From NCBI GenBank assembly GCA_021904315.1, contig CM038914.1, positions 4,154,001 to 4,218,000 on the forward strand: a stretch of 64,000 bases of DNA, written 5' to 3'. The notes under the pieces are model-generated. The model was not told the origin of the DNA and ran no database searches. It saw only the letters and a list, made by a program, of their open reading frames with translations. The position numbers were made by a program, and so were the translations under genes. Positions 1-12,600 of the stretch are shown one piece after another (the stretch's first letter is position 1; the number at the start of each line of letters is the position of its first letter). This DNA is from Sphagnum magellanicum (taxonomy: Eukaryota > Streptophyta > Sphagnopsida > Sphagnales > Sphagnaceae).

Positions 1-1860
1 TGCACTAAGGGTATTGATTGAAAGTTTGAAGTTAAAGTTGTCGCTTTGCGAAGGTCTATTAATTAATCGAAATCAAATGTGATGACCAACTACAAGAAGT
101 TCACCTATGGTACTCATCTCCACCAAGTCTTCAAATTTATTAACACCACAATTTGGCCTCCTTGCATCTATCCCTACTAACATTTATTCTTACATCATGC
201 AAACTACCAACCACAGTGAAAATGGCAACTAAAAGGACAATGAATCCTAAATAAAATTAGAATAAGTTGAATAGAACCCATTGTGACATGGATTTCAAGT
301 GGGGGTGCCCACTTTGTGTGTGAACTGTCTACCTCAACTACGTTGAAGGTGTTTGGCACCCTTTTGTCTTCGTCATTTAATAGAGGTGTTGGGCGGCTAT
401 GTGCAATGATACTTAGTTATGATGGGCGAAATATCAAATATAAGTTCAAGTTTTTTTTGCTTGTTTGTCAAATTTGTTAGATGCGTGGATTTGTTGATAG
501 GTTTTTTGTGGCTTTATTGATTTTGGATCCTACAAAATGTCATTTGCAATTGATTTTTTCAAGACTTGTTGTGGAGATTGCTTGACTTTTTAAGGGATTC
601 TGATTTAACTAAACTCTCTTTCTTTAGACTTGGAGGTTGGCTATGTAGAATGTGTACAAAATTTCTTGTGTTCTTGAAGAGAAATGTTCTTGACAAATGT
701 TTCTTTAATTCTCTATTGATTATTCCACTATGTAGGGAATTTAGAATTATTTGTTAGGAGGTATGTTAAGGAATTACAATTTAAAGGCACATGGAAATGA
801 TGAAAGGCCATAAGGAGTTTGAGAATGTGTTTTTGTGATATTGGTGTTTAGGTATGTTACGCCTAAGTGTGTGTTGAGTGACAATGTGGTGTGAGGGGAC
901 AAGACTTGTGAAGATGGGAATCTAAAAGAAATGTGGTTCTTTGTTTCTGCAAATGCATGTCTTCTTGCTTATTGTTGTAGTCATGGTTAGCTTGGTATTG
1001 TCTTTTGTAAAAGCTTATGTTGCATTATGAGCAAATGTGAATAATTTGTAATGTTGTCAAAACATTAATCTATATATTTTGGTGTGGGTTTTATGTTGTA
1101 ACTATTCAATAGCTTATTTTGTTAGTAGAATTGGGAATTGTGGTTATATTGCATAATATGTTATGGGCTTGAAGTCTTGCTAATGGAATCATAATAAAAG
1201 ACAACGATAGTTCATGAGAGTGAACTTGAAACAATTTGATCCTTAATTGTGTTTTATAAATTTAATTTTTAGGATGTTTAAGTATAGCTAATGATCTTGT
1301 TGATGAACATACCAAGTTATTAATCATTCAATATTGTATTTTCATTATTTACAAATATAATGAGGATGTGCTATCTTTTGTTCCCTATTCTTTTGGTATC
1401 AAAACTAGTTTAGATATATTTGGGTAGATGAAATATTATCAAAATGACGAAGAATGTATGTATCAATTTGAGTAATGAAATTTTTGTGGAAGGGTTTTCA
1501 AGATTAATGAAGTTTTTAAAGATATCCACCCCCAAGTACTTTGATATTACATTTCATTGGTTTTGCCACTATCCAAATTATAGGGTTTGATCTTAAGAAG
1601 GCAAGACCTGGTGATTTTGCGATTGGTGTAGCATTGTCAAGATTTTATATATGAACAAGAGTGTGTCTGTCAATAATAGGATTTTAGAAAATAACAACTA
1701 TGTTTACAATTGGATTTATAGTGATATTGGATTAAATGACTATGGTCATTAAAGTCATGTTAAATAGCTTGCTTAAACAACTCAACATGGCATGGTGTCA
1801 AGTTGTGTCCAAAACAATTATGTGTAATGTCCATGTGGATTTACACTTAAAATAAAAATA
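1..1860. other. Gene-free AT-rich stretch
   Basis: I see no supportable gene here. The open frames are under 70 codons, have no recognisable motif and often lack an ATG. No tandem repeat or hairpin stands out. Confidence 0.6.
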
Positions 1861-1950
1861 TGTAATCATTTTATAGTGATTTATGACACATGTAATCATG
1901 TTACAATCGTTTACGACACATGTAGTCATGTTGTAGTCATTTAAGACCAA
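1861..1950. repeat. 30-bp tandem repeat, three copies
   Basis: Three head-to-tail 30-bp units occupy 1861-1890, 1891-1920 and 1921-1950. Each begins tgtaatcat or tgtagtcat and ends gacaca or gacca, with a few substitutions per unit. Because 30 is a multiple of three, the minus strand reads as a repeated ten-residue peptide, but this is probably incidental. The array abuts a tRNA-like sequence on its right and may be that element's 3' tail. Confidence 0.85.
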
Positions 1951-1961
1951 GTTCAAAATGT

Positions 1962-2036
1962 CATTAGAGGGAATTGAACCCTCATCTCCATGGTCACAAA
2001 CCAATTCCTTAACCATCCAACCAATACTTCAACTTG
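1962..2036 (-). mobile_element. tRNA-like SINE relic, copy 1
   Basis: Read on the minus strand, this segment has an A-box-like motif (tggatggttaagg) followed about 35 bases later by a B-box-like motif (gggttcaattccc) whose flanks pair as a T-arm. No full cloverleaf can be drawn, so it is not called a working tRNA gene. Similar A-box/B-box segments occur at 57628-57692 and 61178-61238, and two of the three share the words aaggaattg next to the A box. That favours a tRNA-derived SINE family. The assignment rests on box motifs seen by eye. Confidence 0.5.
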
Positions 2037-2039
2037 TGA

Positions 2040-3190
2040 TGTATTATGTCATTGCATAAATATGAAAATGTATATTTCAAATCTTATGCATTATCATATC
2101 AATATTTAATTATGTAATTTCACATTTTAATTACATAGTTATAATTTATTAAAATAAATATTTTAAACTCAGTGTTCAAATTTAATGTTTTAAAATTATG
2201 ATTTTAGTTATAAATTAAATATAATTTTTAATTTCTAACTTTATTTAATATTTGGTTCATAAATTCGGATATTTTTTAATAATTAAATTAAACTGATTTA
2301 ATATATTTTGGGGTCATAAATTAAAATTAATATTTTTAATTAATTTAATGCATATTTTTCATTCCATACTTCCATAAAATTTATAAATTTCAAAATTTGA
2401 AATGTAAATATATTACCATCAATTAAAAATATTTATTTGAAATTTTTCATTGTAAATTTTTTAAAATATAAACGTACATATAAATATCACATGATTTAAT
2501 TTTTAAAATTAATTTCATTATCATTGGTTAAACCTTTATACATGTATGCATGCCATTTGTAAAAATAACGAACTAAAATATAACATTTTTATAAATCTTT
2601 AAAAAATGATTCCACTTGAACTTCATATACACATGTTTACATGTATGCATACATGACTATTATCATTACAAAATGACCTATGAAAGCATTCATGAACCAT
2701 GATTACAAATTCAAAACTATAATAGTGCTTAAGGATGTTTGAATATCAAAATCAAAAAAAGTATATGTATTTTTATTTTTTGGTTTTTTGAACACATGGA
2801 TCCCTTCTTGTGAAATATATTAAAGTTCACAAAAAATTGAAATGATTTGGTGAACATTTGATAAAGAAAAAGGACTTTTGAAATTAAAAAACAACATGTC
2901 CCCATGGTTTTCTTGAATGTTTTAAACATATAAAAAGATTCTTGAAACATGGTGAATTCTCATGAAACTTTTATAATTGCAACTTTGAAAGTATAAGAAC
3001 TTATTTTAAAATTTAAACAAAATTGATATATAGGGTTCCCATGGTGATTTTTCAAAAATTAAAAAAAAAAGTTATTAAGGACTATCCACACACTTTGTGG
3101 CTCCTTTTTCATGTTTTCACCCCTATAATTTTTTTTATGAATGTATGTTAAATTATTTTTCATGATGTGTGATGTCAATTATTACCCTAG
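2040..3190. other. Gene-free, very AT-rich stretch
   Basis: Sequence dominated by A/T runs with short words of aaattt type. No gene, hairpin or array is supportable. Confidence 0.6.
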
Positions 3191-3376
3191 TACCTTGGCC
3201 AATTCAACATTAATTATATTATTTTTTAAAATGTTGAAATTTTCAAAAATTATTTCTTCCAAATCAAAAATATTTTGAAGAAAAATAGTGAATATTGAAA
3301 AATATTCCATGTGTTGAAATGATTTTTTCAAAATTAATTAATTATTTGATGGACATGTGTTGAAATGGCTAAGGTA
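3191..3376. mobile_element. Foldback MITE, family B, copy 1
   Basis: A 186-bp segment whose two halves are an imperfect inverted repeat. The left end reads taccttggccaattcaaca and the right end tgttgaaatggctaaggta, which are reverse complements with a few mismatches, and the pairing continues inward past an AT-rich centre. A second copy of the same length lies in the opposite orientation at 24152-24337. Small size, terminal inverted repeats and lack of an ORF fit a non-autonomous DNA transposon. A TA target duplication is possible but not certain. Confidence 0.75.
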
Positions 3377-3944
3377 TTACAATATTTACATTGTCAATAT
3401 AATTCATAATATACAATTAGATTATGACTATGATTAGTTTAATTTGATTACATACTTACACTATGTGGCAAAATTACCCATGTTAAATGTAAAGTGATGA
3501 ACATTTTCCACATCATATTTTAAATAATATTACAATTTTTTTAATAGACAGTTGCATAAGACATCAAAATCCTTCTAATATCATATGCCATATCATAATG
3601 TCATGTGTTACATCATGTCATAGTTATTATTGTTGGTTAGTCACTGTAACAACTTTACATCTTTAGCTTGAATGTATATAAAATTAAATACATGCCACAT
3701 TATGTTAAACATTCATTCCATTAATCCATTAGTTGTAATAACCATTAGATTGCAACTAAACATATTGTCACATAAGTTAGATAGTTGCAAATATGGTTCA
3801 TAGTTGTTTTTTTAGTTGTTGAGGATCACTAATTGTTTAAGAAGTGGTTGCATAGGACATAAATTCTTCTAGTGTGATGACATCTATAGATGACTAGGGT
3901 TGGGTCTTCCTTGTTAGATAGAATGTTAGGTTTTCTACACCTAG
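3377..3944. other. Gene-free spacer
   Basis: AT-rich spacer between the foldback element and the retroelement relic. Several short catatca and atgtcat words recur but form no clear array. Confidence 0.5.
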
Positions 3945-4685
3945 ATGGCCCTATACTATGATGTGAAAAAAAATGTAGATTGCATGAAAAATCTTAATGC
4001 AATACCTAGGGTAAGGGATATATGGTTGCATATTAATATGACATTCTTGGGAGGATTTGCAAAATTCTTTAAACTAGAACATAGGGATAGATTACAAGAG
4101 GGCAATCGGATTATTAGAGTGGAGTTCTTTGAATGTGAAGCATATGTATTAAGCTATAAGCTCCAAAGGAATGGAGAAGGGGTATTAGTTTGGGTTTATG
4201 CAAGTAGTCATGACATTTGTTTTAATAAGAAAATTGACAACAATAGGATGATGGCAATAAGAATAAAGGAAAAACTTACCAAGAACGACATTGAGGTTGA
4301 ATAACAATAAGATGTGCAAGCTTGTTATGCACCAATTTTGGAATAGGAGGTAATTATCGGTGCAAAGGAAAAGTGGCAATGCTATGTAAATCACTTAACC
4401 TATTTTATTTGTGATTTTCTACAATTAAATCTAGAAGGCAAGAAACCTCCTCCATACCTAGGGGACATATGGGTTCCAACATTGCCTATTGATCAAGATA
4501 GATACATTAGGATTTTTGTTCCTGGGATGGAATGTTGGTTTAGGATTAAAAATAGATTGGTGAAAGTGGAACATGCCGAGGTAACATCAAGATTGTTGAA
4601 TTGGATGTTGGAGATTGATAAGACCAGAATGCATAGATGGATTATTGAAAGTGAAGATCATGTGGATTTCTATGTGTATCCCTAA
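3945..4685 (+). pseudogene. Unrecognised 5' reading frame of the gypsy-type relic
   Basis: One frame stays readable from an ATG at 3945 to the stop ending at 4685, except for three nonsense codons at 4302-4304, 4308-4310 and 4344-4346. Each fits a C-to-T change in a Gln codon. The first uninterrupted block is 119 residues and the last 67. The translation is mixed charged and aromatic, with no membrane segment and no motif I recognise. It lies just 5' of gag on the same strand, so it may be the start of gag or an additional element-encoded protein. It could also be an unrelated gene fragment. Confidence 0.45.
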
Positions 4686-4744
4686 TTGAATAATTAAAAA
4701 AAAAAAGAAAACAAGATTCCTTATCAACTTTGTGTTTGCATGAT

Positions 4745-5786
4745 GACTAGCCCCAAGGGCACATGGATGAATTGTTATGGGGGAAGGAACTTGAAGGTGT
4801 TTTAGATTGGACTAAGTAGTTGGAGATGGTGTTAGAGGTGCAATGCTATGATGAACTCAAGTTTTTCAAAATTGCAAGGTTGAATTTGCATGGCAAAGTT
4901 AAGGATTGGTACAAAAATCTTGAACCTACATTTGCTGATCGTAATGAGATGAAGGTTGGAATGCAACAAAAATTTCAAAATGTAAATTTAGATGAATTAT
5001 GAATGAAGATGGATGCAGTTAAGTAGGAGTTCTAGCAACACATCCAATTGTATTTTAATGGCTTGACAAGTTGTTTAAAAAAAGGAAGGTAAAAGACATG
5101 GAACAAAGGTGTAGACTCCTTGCACATCTACATTTAGATATTAAAAAATTGTTTATATTGAAAAGTTATGCCAATGTTGAAGAAATGCTAGTAGTTGTGA
5201 AGGAAGTTGAGAGGGTATCAGGTGAACTTGGAAAGACACCACTTGAATCTCTCAAAGAAAAACAAGAGGAAGGTATGATTTCTATGTAGTACAAGAGAAA
5301 TATGTCACTATTTTGAATGAATCTTTCATTAAATTTTTCAAGGGAGCTCTATCTAGTGTTGGAACAAGTTCACCATGAGTCAATAGTTCCAATATGTGTC
5401 AAATTTGTAAATCCACTTCTCATATTGCCACAATGTCCTTGTGCATAAGACATTTGAAGCCAAAATGTGCCAAATGTGGTCATCCACATAAAATGAAGTT
5501 TTGTGGAGTAATATCTGGATATTGCTTTGGTATGGGACATGTTGAAGATAGATGTAAGCATCAAAAAGATAGAAAAACATTGTTTACATCCAATAACTAT
5601 TTGGAGGTCTTGGTGGATGATGATGAAGTAACATTTGAGCATTTGAATAGGTTATGTGGAACAAAACATGATATTTTCTCCGAAGTTAGGATACCTAGGA
5701 GGAGATTGCCTGTGGAAACACATGATGTAGAAGTAGATAATGACAAAGAGGTTGGCCATGTGGACATGTTGGAAAAAGCTCCCTAA
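4745..5786 (+). pseudogene. gag polyprotein relic with zinc-knuckle region
   Basis: Fragments in different frames at 4820-5002, 5071-5289 and 5394-5786 resemble a plant gypsy gag. The first has the typical capsid segment with a hydrophobic-basic stretch followed by DWYKNL. The last is Cys/His-rich and contains CFGMGHVEDRC, the C-x4-H-x4-C part of a CCHC knuckle. The Cys expected three residues before it is Ser. In-frame stops at 4817-4819 (TAG) and 5000-5002 (TGA) and frame changes break the ORF. In an intact element gag would form the capsid and bind RNA. Confidence 0.75.
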
Positions 5787-6149
5787 TGTGATCCAAAATA
5801 CTTACCCATTTCATCAAAGGGAAATTTTCCTTATCACCTATGGAGATTATATTGGCAATACTTGGAAAGTTGGAATATTTGGAAAGTCTAGTCAAATTAG
5901 CAAGGAAGAATCGTGATGAAGGTTTAAGTTTAGTTAACCTCACGAAGGTCGTGAGATCTCATGCGATGCATAAAATTAGCATGAACAAAACCATTGTAGC
6001 AAGCTACTTCATCTAGTTGTAAGGATCAATAATCATTTGGTTGAAGGTTTAGTTGACATTGTTGCTTCAATGTTTGTAACGTTTACTAATGTGGTTCAAG
6101 AAATAGGCATCATGTATTTAATTGTTGGGTGAAAGAGATACAAGATTGC

Positions 6150-6345
6150 ATATGGTGTGGTAATTCAAACATTTGGTAGGATTAATGAGCTCCATGTGAA
6201 GGTTGGTGACATCCAATGTTACTTTCATGGTAATGGACACTAATAGTTATGATGGTTAATTGGGTTTAAACTTTCTTATCGAGATAAGAGTTATGGTGGA
6301 TGTTGAAAAGGGGTTAATACAAATTTGATAGGGTCTAGGAAACAA
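6150..6345 (+). pseudogene. Retroelement aspartic protease relic
   Basis: Around 6190-6330 the plus strand reads fragments of the C-terminal half of a gypsy protease, including a segment with MDTNSYDG, then GLNFLIEIRV and VDVEKGLIQ after a frame break. The catalytic D-S/T-G triad is not identifiable. The position between zinc knuckle and reverse transcriptase supports the call. Confidence 0.55.
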
Positions 6346-6959
6346 TGTACATATTTTTTCATTAAACATGAATATGTTACAATTGGTGATAGAGAGAAGT
6401 TGCAATGAAATGAAGATAATTGAAATGACATTTTGCGATTGTGGGATATTGGATCTCAATCACTAGAAATAAAGGACATGTCAATGCTCCAAGAAGACAA
6501 CCAAACATTGTCCAATGATGAAATTAACTTCAATTCTTCTGATGATTTGGAGATGGAAGAGATGGCAAATGATGAACAAGGAAGGTTGTTCCTACAAGAT
6601 AAATAAAAAATGGTAAAAGATCTAATGGACAACATGATAGAGCTTTTTGTGCAAAAAGAAGGTACCAATTAAATCATGAATTTGATTTTGGAAAAACATG
6701 TTGATAATGTGTTTTTTGGTGAAATATCTGATTTTAATGATTTTGAAGACTAGATGAGTTTTGTTGCATAGGATGAAAATCATAGGAATGAGCAATTCAT
6801 GGCTACAACATGTATGTAGGTGTTTGAAGTTTTTCAATTGGAAGCAAAATCAAATGCTCAATATGGGAGTATGGCATCCAAGGCACATGCGAAGGAAAAG
6901 GATGGATAGGCTGAACTTAAGTCCAAGATCAAGATGAATCTTGATTTGGGCTAGGATAA

Positions 6960-7690
6960 AGTTGATCAATAATAGAAGTTGCTTGATTAGTTCCTAGATG
7001 TTTTTGCTTGGCATAAGGGTGAGTTGGGATGTTGTAAATATCGGGAGCATGTAATTGATATTCAGGGATTTCCACCATGCAAGACTACTCCAAGTTGATT
7101 TTCATTTTGGAAGAGGCAGAAGTAAAGAAATAAATTGATGTGTTGGTTATTTTAAGCAAATGAAGCTTATTACTTCTGAGTATGCCTACAAAATTATTTT
7201 ATTAATGAAAAAGGATGATAGTCATAAATTTTGTGGTGATTATTGACTATTGAATTTGCAAACCCAATGGGATTCTTTCTCAATGCCATTGGTTGAAAAT
7301 GTTTTGACCTAGCTTCAAAAGTCATAGTGGTTTTCTACTCTTGATCTACAATATGGATTTGGGTCCATTAGAATAGTTTTAGAAGACATTTGCAAATCTA
7401 CCTTAATCACTAAATCCAAATTGTTTGATTGGATTATCATGCCATTTGGGATGAAGATGCCACAAGTACCTTTTCATAGACCATGACAAAAGTCTTTGGG
7501 GCTTACATGGACAATTTTCTAAAAGCGTTTGTAGATGATTTGTATGTCCATAGCATGAGTTGGGAATAGCATTTGGAACATCTTTGATGCTTGTTGTTAA
7601 AGTTAAGGGAAGTTAACTTCAAACTTAACCCTTGAAAATGTGAATTTGTGAAATCTAACTTGACAATTATGATGGTCATTTCCATGTTAT
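6960..7690 (+). pseudogene. Ty3/gypsy reverse transcriptase relic
   Basis: Recognisable reverse-transcriptase blocks occur in order with frame changes: FLDVFAWHKGEL near 7000, WFSTLDLQYGF near 7330, LFDWIIMPFGM near 7425, FVDDLYVHS near 7530 (the catalytic Y-x-D-D box, here F-V-D-D) and CEFVKSNL near 7640. Stops at 6970-6975, 6988-6990, 7310-7312 and 7325-7327 make it non-functional. In an intact element this domain would copy the element RNA into DNA. Confidence 0.85.
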
Positions 7691-7711
7691 GATGGTTTAC
7701 AATTGTGTGCA

Positions 7712-9603
7712 AGGCTTAAGAAGGAAGTATGCATTCGCCTATGTTTACAATATGGCATGTCCAAGAAGGGACAATTTTTTTTCAAGATGAAGTAATAGCA
7801 TCGGAAGAAACTAGTTTTATTTTTTGTGAGCAACACAAATGTTCTTTGTGAAATCTTTTTAGTGACAAGAGTTCTATCCATGTGCATCAACCATTTGATG
7901 TAAACTCTAGGCCAAAATGTTGCAATAATAAAACTATCCAGCACCTTTGGACATTTAAAATCTTGAATTAACAACAAAACAAATAGGAGCCCAATTGTGC
8001 TTTCCAAGCAATTTTTTTACCACCCACACATGTTCCTCCACCAAGGCATGGATTATAAACCATCACCTCCAATGTGCCCCAAAACATTAAACAATATGAG
8101 ATCATATCAATAAAAAATTTCTTAATATGCATTGCATGCATTTTATCATAATGATGCCAAGTTCATTCACCACCCTACTTGGAGTTGGGAACGAAGTTCA
8201 ACAATTAACAAGTTGTGCTAAGTGAGTCAACTGTTGTCCTATGTAGAAAGTGGGGTGTAATCCAAAATGACAAACTTGTCTTTGTGCAAATGCACAATAT
8301 ATTGTATATTACATGTTTCTTTTCTTTTCTTTCATTTGATATTGCTCATGAATGTTCATGTGGAATGCAAGAGAATACATCCAAAATACATTTACCTCAT
8401 ATATATTGTTGAGATTTGTGACAAGATACATTTGAATATGAAAATTATAAGTCTTAGATGCAAGTTAGTTTACCTTGACCAAAACTTCAAACATTCTCCA
8501 AAATGGAAAACTTTTTATTATTCATGGGATGACTTATACGTTCAATATACACATTTTCACATATTGTAATTTTTCCATTTCAATTAGCTCTTGAATGTGT
8601 TGCATTAAATACCTAGTTGAATGTTCAAGCATCCAAAATGAAAATATTAGAAATAATTTGATATCCAATATGATGTTCTTGATGTGGAGCTTGAAGCATA
8701 ATCCAACTTCAATCCACCAAAGTCATTAAACAGTTACTAACCTTGTCGTCTACAAGTTTCATCAGCTTCAATTGTTCCAAAAACTTTAATCCATTCCAAC
8801 CTTAGTGTAATCAATTTTCATTTTCCCTACTCTCCTTAAATTCGAAGTAATATAATAAACTTAATTCTTCCATGTAATAGATTTTCATCCATCCACTATC
8901 CTGAAAACAAATAGAATATATCATATCATGTTGAAGGCATATGGGTCTGATGATGGCAGCCCTTTGCAATTGAGTGTACACAAATGCAAATCCAATTGAC
9001 AAGAGAAATTACAAAGCCTCTCAGGTAACCCCTAAAGGACTCTCAGGCAGCCTGGAAATACAATACTTTCCTAGTAGCCAGCTTAGAAAACTTGGAGATG
9101 GTCAAAATCTGGATACCCAAAACAGAACACATTTTGTCATACATTTTGGCCTTCCTTCCCTTCTTCTCTCCACCCACACACATGACATACACTTTTTCTT
9201 CCCAGAAGTAAAAGGAACTTGTGCAAAATGTAATTTTAGATGATTTAGGGTTTAAAGATTGACTTTGTTCAAATCCCACTATACAAATCAGTTTCCTGAC
9301 TTGGGTTGGGGGGGGGGCAGATACAGGCACACTAACAGAAGCTGCAGTGTTCAAGCAAGAAGAAGAATCCTGTTCAAGCCAACTTCAAACCATTACAAAC
9401 CCCAAATCCTGAAGGTTTTATCCTCAAGACTTTGAGGGAGAGGGAGAGTGAGAGAGACATTGATACACACACATTTTCTTCACACTGGTAGTAGTGGATC
9501 TACAGTTTCATTTTGGGTTCTTATGATACAAAAAACACAACAGATTTGCACTGCAGAAGAAGAGGAAGACTAAGGGGTAAAAAAAACAAAGGTTCAGTTT
9601 GCC
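7712..9603. other. Gene-free stretch downstream of the ABCG gene
   Basis: No gene is supportable. A 106-codon minus-strand frame at 7687-8007 has no recognised motif. A run of ten G begins near 9308. The part nearest 9600 is the 3' flank, and probably the 3' UTR, of the minus-strand ABCG gene. I see no clear AATAAA close to its stop. Confidence 0.5.
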
Positions 9604-12600
9604 TTATTCATCTTGACTTGGCCTTGAACTTGTTCTTGAAGTTGTGTGCTTGTGGAGAGTGAGTGCTTGGAATAGTATCAGAGAAATGGAGGTAAGAACA
9701 CGGTAACCAATCGCCATCCCTGCCAGTATGAGAATGTTTTCCCACTTGCCTATTCTCGCCTTTGGTACTTGGAAGGTGGTTTGCAAAGTAACTTGCGGGG
9801 ATATTGCAGGTGCATTTGGAATGTTGGATGGAAATGTTACCCCTGTATACTCATTTTCCAAAAGCCCCTGTGTGGCAACCATCATCAACTCCCTCCCCTC
9901 AATGAGTTCTTCATGTAGATTAGAAACAATGTGTAGAGTTAGTTGGCAAAATCTGAGATAAATAATATCCATTTGATGATTTGATGAAAAATACAAACAA
10001 AAATGAGTTCAAGAAAGACCTGGATGGCATAAGTGTAAAACGAAAGATAGGATACTGGGTAAGTCCACACTGGCTTTGGTAGCTCATCTCCCAGCCGGAA
10101 ATATCCCGCAACCAGCAGCATCAGTATCTGTCACCAGCAAAGAATCCAGCATGCATAAGATGAAATGCTTCTTCCCAAACCGAAAGCACTGGATGCAAAA
10201 ATGGACTCAGTATTCACACATTCATGAATGTAGTAGCAGCTTTGAGAGAGAGAGAGCTCAGCAAATTGCAAGTATGTAGGTAGGTAAGTGTTCAGAAGAC
10301 TGGTGTACCTGGATGCAAAGTGTGGTGATGATCCCTTCAAAAACTTTGGGCAAGGTGGTTGCTATGAACATCATCAGGCCATCCATGATAGCAAAACACA
10401 TGAAGACATTGATCACAAAATACATAAAGTGGGAGAATGATGGATGAAGTCCAATGAGGAAGTATGAGATTGAAGAGCACACAAGTGCCAGCACCAGTAA
10501 GAAAGGAATTGATGCCAACAGGTTTGCAAAGACAAACTTGCTGCTGATTGCTGTACTACGTCTGTTGGCAATTTCTTGAGAAACAACCTGTTGGGGAAAG
10601 CCAAATTATCAGAGCCACCACACAATTTGGTGAATGACTACCGGAGACATGAAATGTAGATTTCAACATAATCCTTCTGTAACAGGTCAGATTATATACC
10701 TAACCCAACAAGCATAACTAAAAGTATAGCCTTCATGAGATGACTCAGAAAGAGAGCAGACAAACGGTTCACACAAGAAACTAACCTTAACTTCTTTTAC
10801 GATAGCAGGAAAACCTGCAATTGATAGAAACCCAAGAAACACAACTGTCACAAAGATGGCAGCTGCTCTTCCCTGGCCAACACATCACCAGTTCAGACAA
10901 TCATTTACATCAATACTGCAGAGAAAATGAACTTCAAAGATTTCTAAAATGTGCATATGTGGAAATTTCTGAAATCATTTCCAAAACATCATTACATCAT
11001 CATATTGCACATAGGATTTCTGATGTGATGAGAAAACAATGTAAAAAGAGTGTAAAAACAAGTGATTATGTACACATTCCCACAGTCAATCCATAACATA
11101 TTTTGGCTATGTTAAAAGAAGATAACGCATGGCTCTTTTGTGCTTTACCCTAATGGAGTTGAAGGAATGGCCAAGATTGTAAAACATAGTCCCAATGCAC
11201 AAGGTTAGCACTGTGGAGAGCAGCAACCGCAGCCAATAGTAGCCAAAATCACGTCCCATGCTCACACATGAACGCCATGTCAAAACTGACAAGCACATCA
11301 ACAGGCCAGCATGGCCTGCGCTTTCCATAATTGGCCCTTCCTGAACATACATGAAAATTCACTGAACTTTTATACACTTGAGAGAAGATATGAGTGACTA
11401 CTGACAGATCACAGAATGAAATAGAAAGTCTTCTCTGTTGACAGACTGATCACGGTGGTAGCAGTATCCTGGAGAGGTACAGTACAGCAGCATCTAGGGT
11501 TCATTGCCAAACATAATAGTTGATTGTTTTTTTCTCTTGGAAGTAGTGGTGTATGAGACAAATCCTTAAAAGACATAGGTGAGATGTTGAAGGGTTTTTC
11601 CATACATTTTCACAAAGCTGAACCACAAGAGACTGCACAAGTCCAAAGTCAGATGAAGCTTGAAAAGTTGCTTCCAACGTGCGTAATGCCACAGAAGACT
11701 CAATTTGGCTCCATGTTTGGTCCCCAGATTCCTCATCCTACACAATAACATATCACCACAAAACAAACTGTCAATTCCAAAGTGCAGCAACTCATCATTT
11801 GGCGAAGTTCATCTCTATAAACTTTTTGCTTCAGAGAAGGGTTTTTTTCCACTTGTGGATGGAGTGTTTGGAGCCTAAACCTGCCCAAACTTGAATACAG
11901 AATTGATGTTGTCCAGGTTGGGATCGATAACACCCAGAAAGTAGTCAGTTGGATTTTGCAAGCGAGGACATGGAAATCCTGAGTTTGCAAAATGCTGCAA
12001 TCACATATGGATGCACCCACCACTTTTAGCATGTGTATGACAGCACATATACACAATCAAAGCTAAGTAGAGCTAGACAATAACCCTATTTGTTGTTGAG
12101 GAGATTGTGAGGAGGAGAAGCTTAGAAAGGGTTTTGTGGCTCGTATTCTAAAACTCAAATAAGGAATGTGTGTGTGTGTGAGAGAACATACATCAAGAGC
12201 ACCTCTGGACGGCCCAAAATAGACAGTAACACCAAGAGAGAGAAGACACAGCTGGTCCAGCAGAGGCCATGCATGACTCGTAGCTTGCTGCATTGTGGTT
12301 ACAATTGTACACCGTCGGGTCCATGCTAACTTCCTCAGCGTAGCAATCACTAGAACACTTCCCACACTGCAATAACATCCCAAGACAGACCCACTCAGTG
12401 CCCACCCACCACAATAGATGAGTACAGTCAAAAAACCTAACAAGAGTCCTTAGCTCACAAAGCATGTCAGATCATCATCAGGAATAGCAGTGACAATGAG
12501 CTGCCACAGCCAACTTCCCACTTACTTTATCAGCTCCACAAAGACTGTAGAAAGACAAGTAAGAAAAAATAGAGAGGGGGAGGGAGATGAGAGAATTAGA

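Larger units (their letters stand above)
3945..7700 (+). mobile_element. Degenerate Ty3/gypsy-type retrotransposon
   Basis: Plus-strand remains run in the order expected for a Ty3/gypsy element: an extra 5' reading frame (3945-4685), gag with a zinc-knuckle region (about 4750-5786), an aspartic-protease-like segment (about 6180-6330) and reverse transcriptase (about 6960-7690). The frames carry many stops and shifts, so nothing is expressible. I found no LTRs, primer-binding site, RNase H or integrase. The element is truncated 3' of reverse transcriptase or its remainder has decayed beyond recognition. Most stops in the aligned stretches are TAG or TAA where CAG or CAA would fit, or TGA for CGA. 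Confidence 0.85.

Noticed and set aside
1861..1950. CRISPR-like array
   Set aside because: The three 30-bp units are contiguous with no spacers, and the window is eukaryotic.
3945..7700. A complete retrotransposon with LTRs
   Set aside because: I could find no matching direct repeats on the two sides, and RNase H and integrase are missing.
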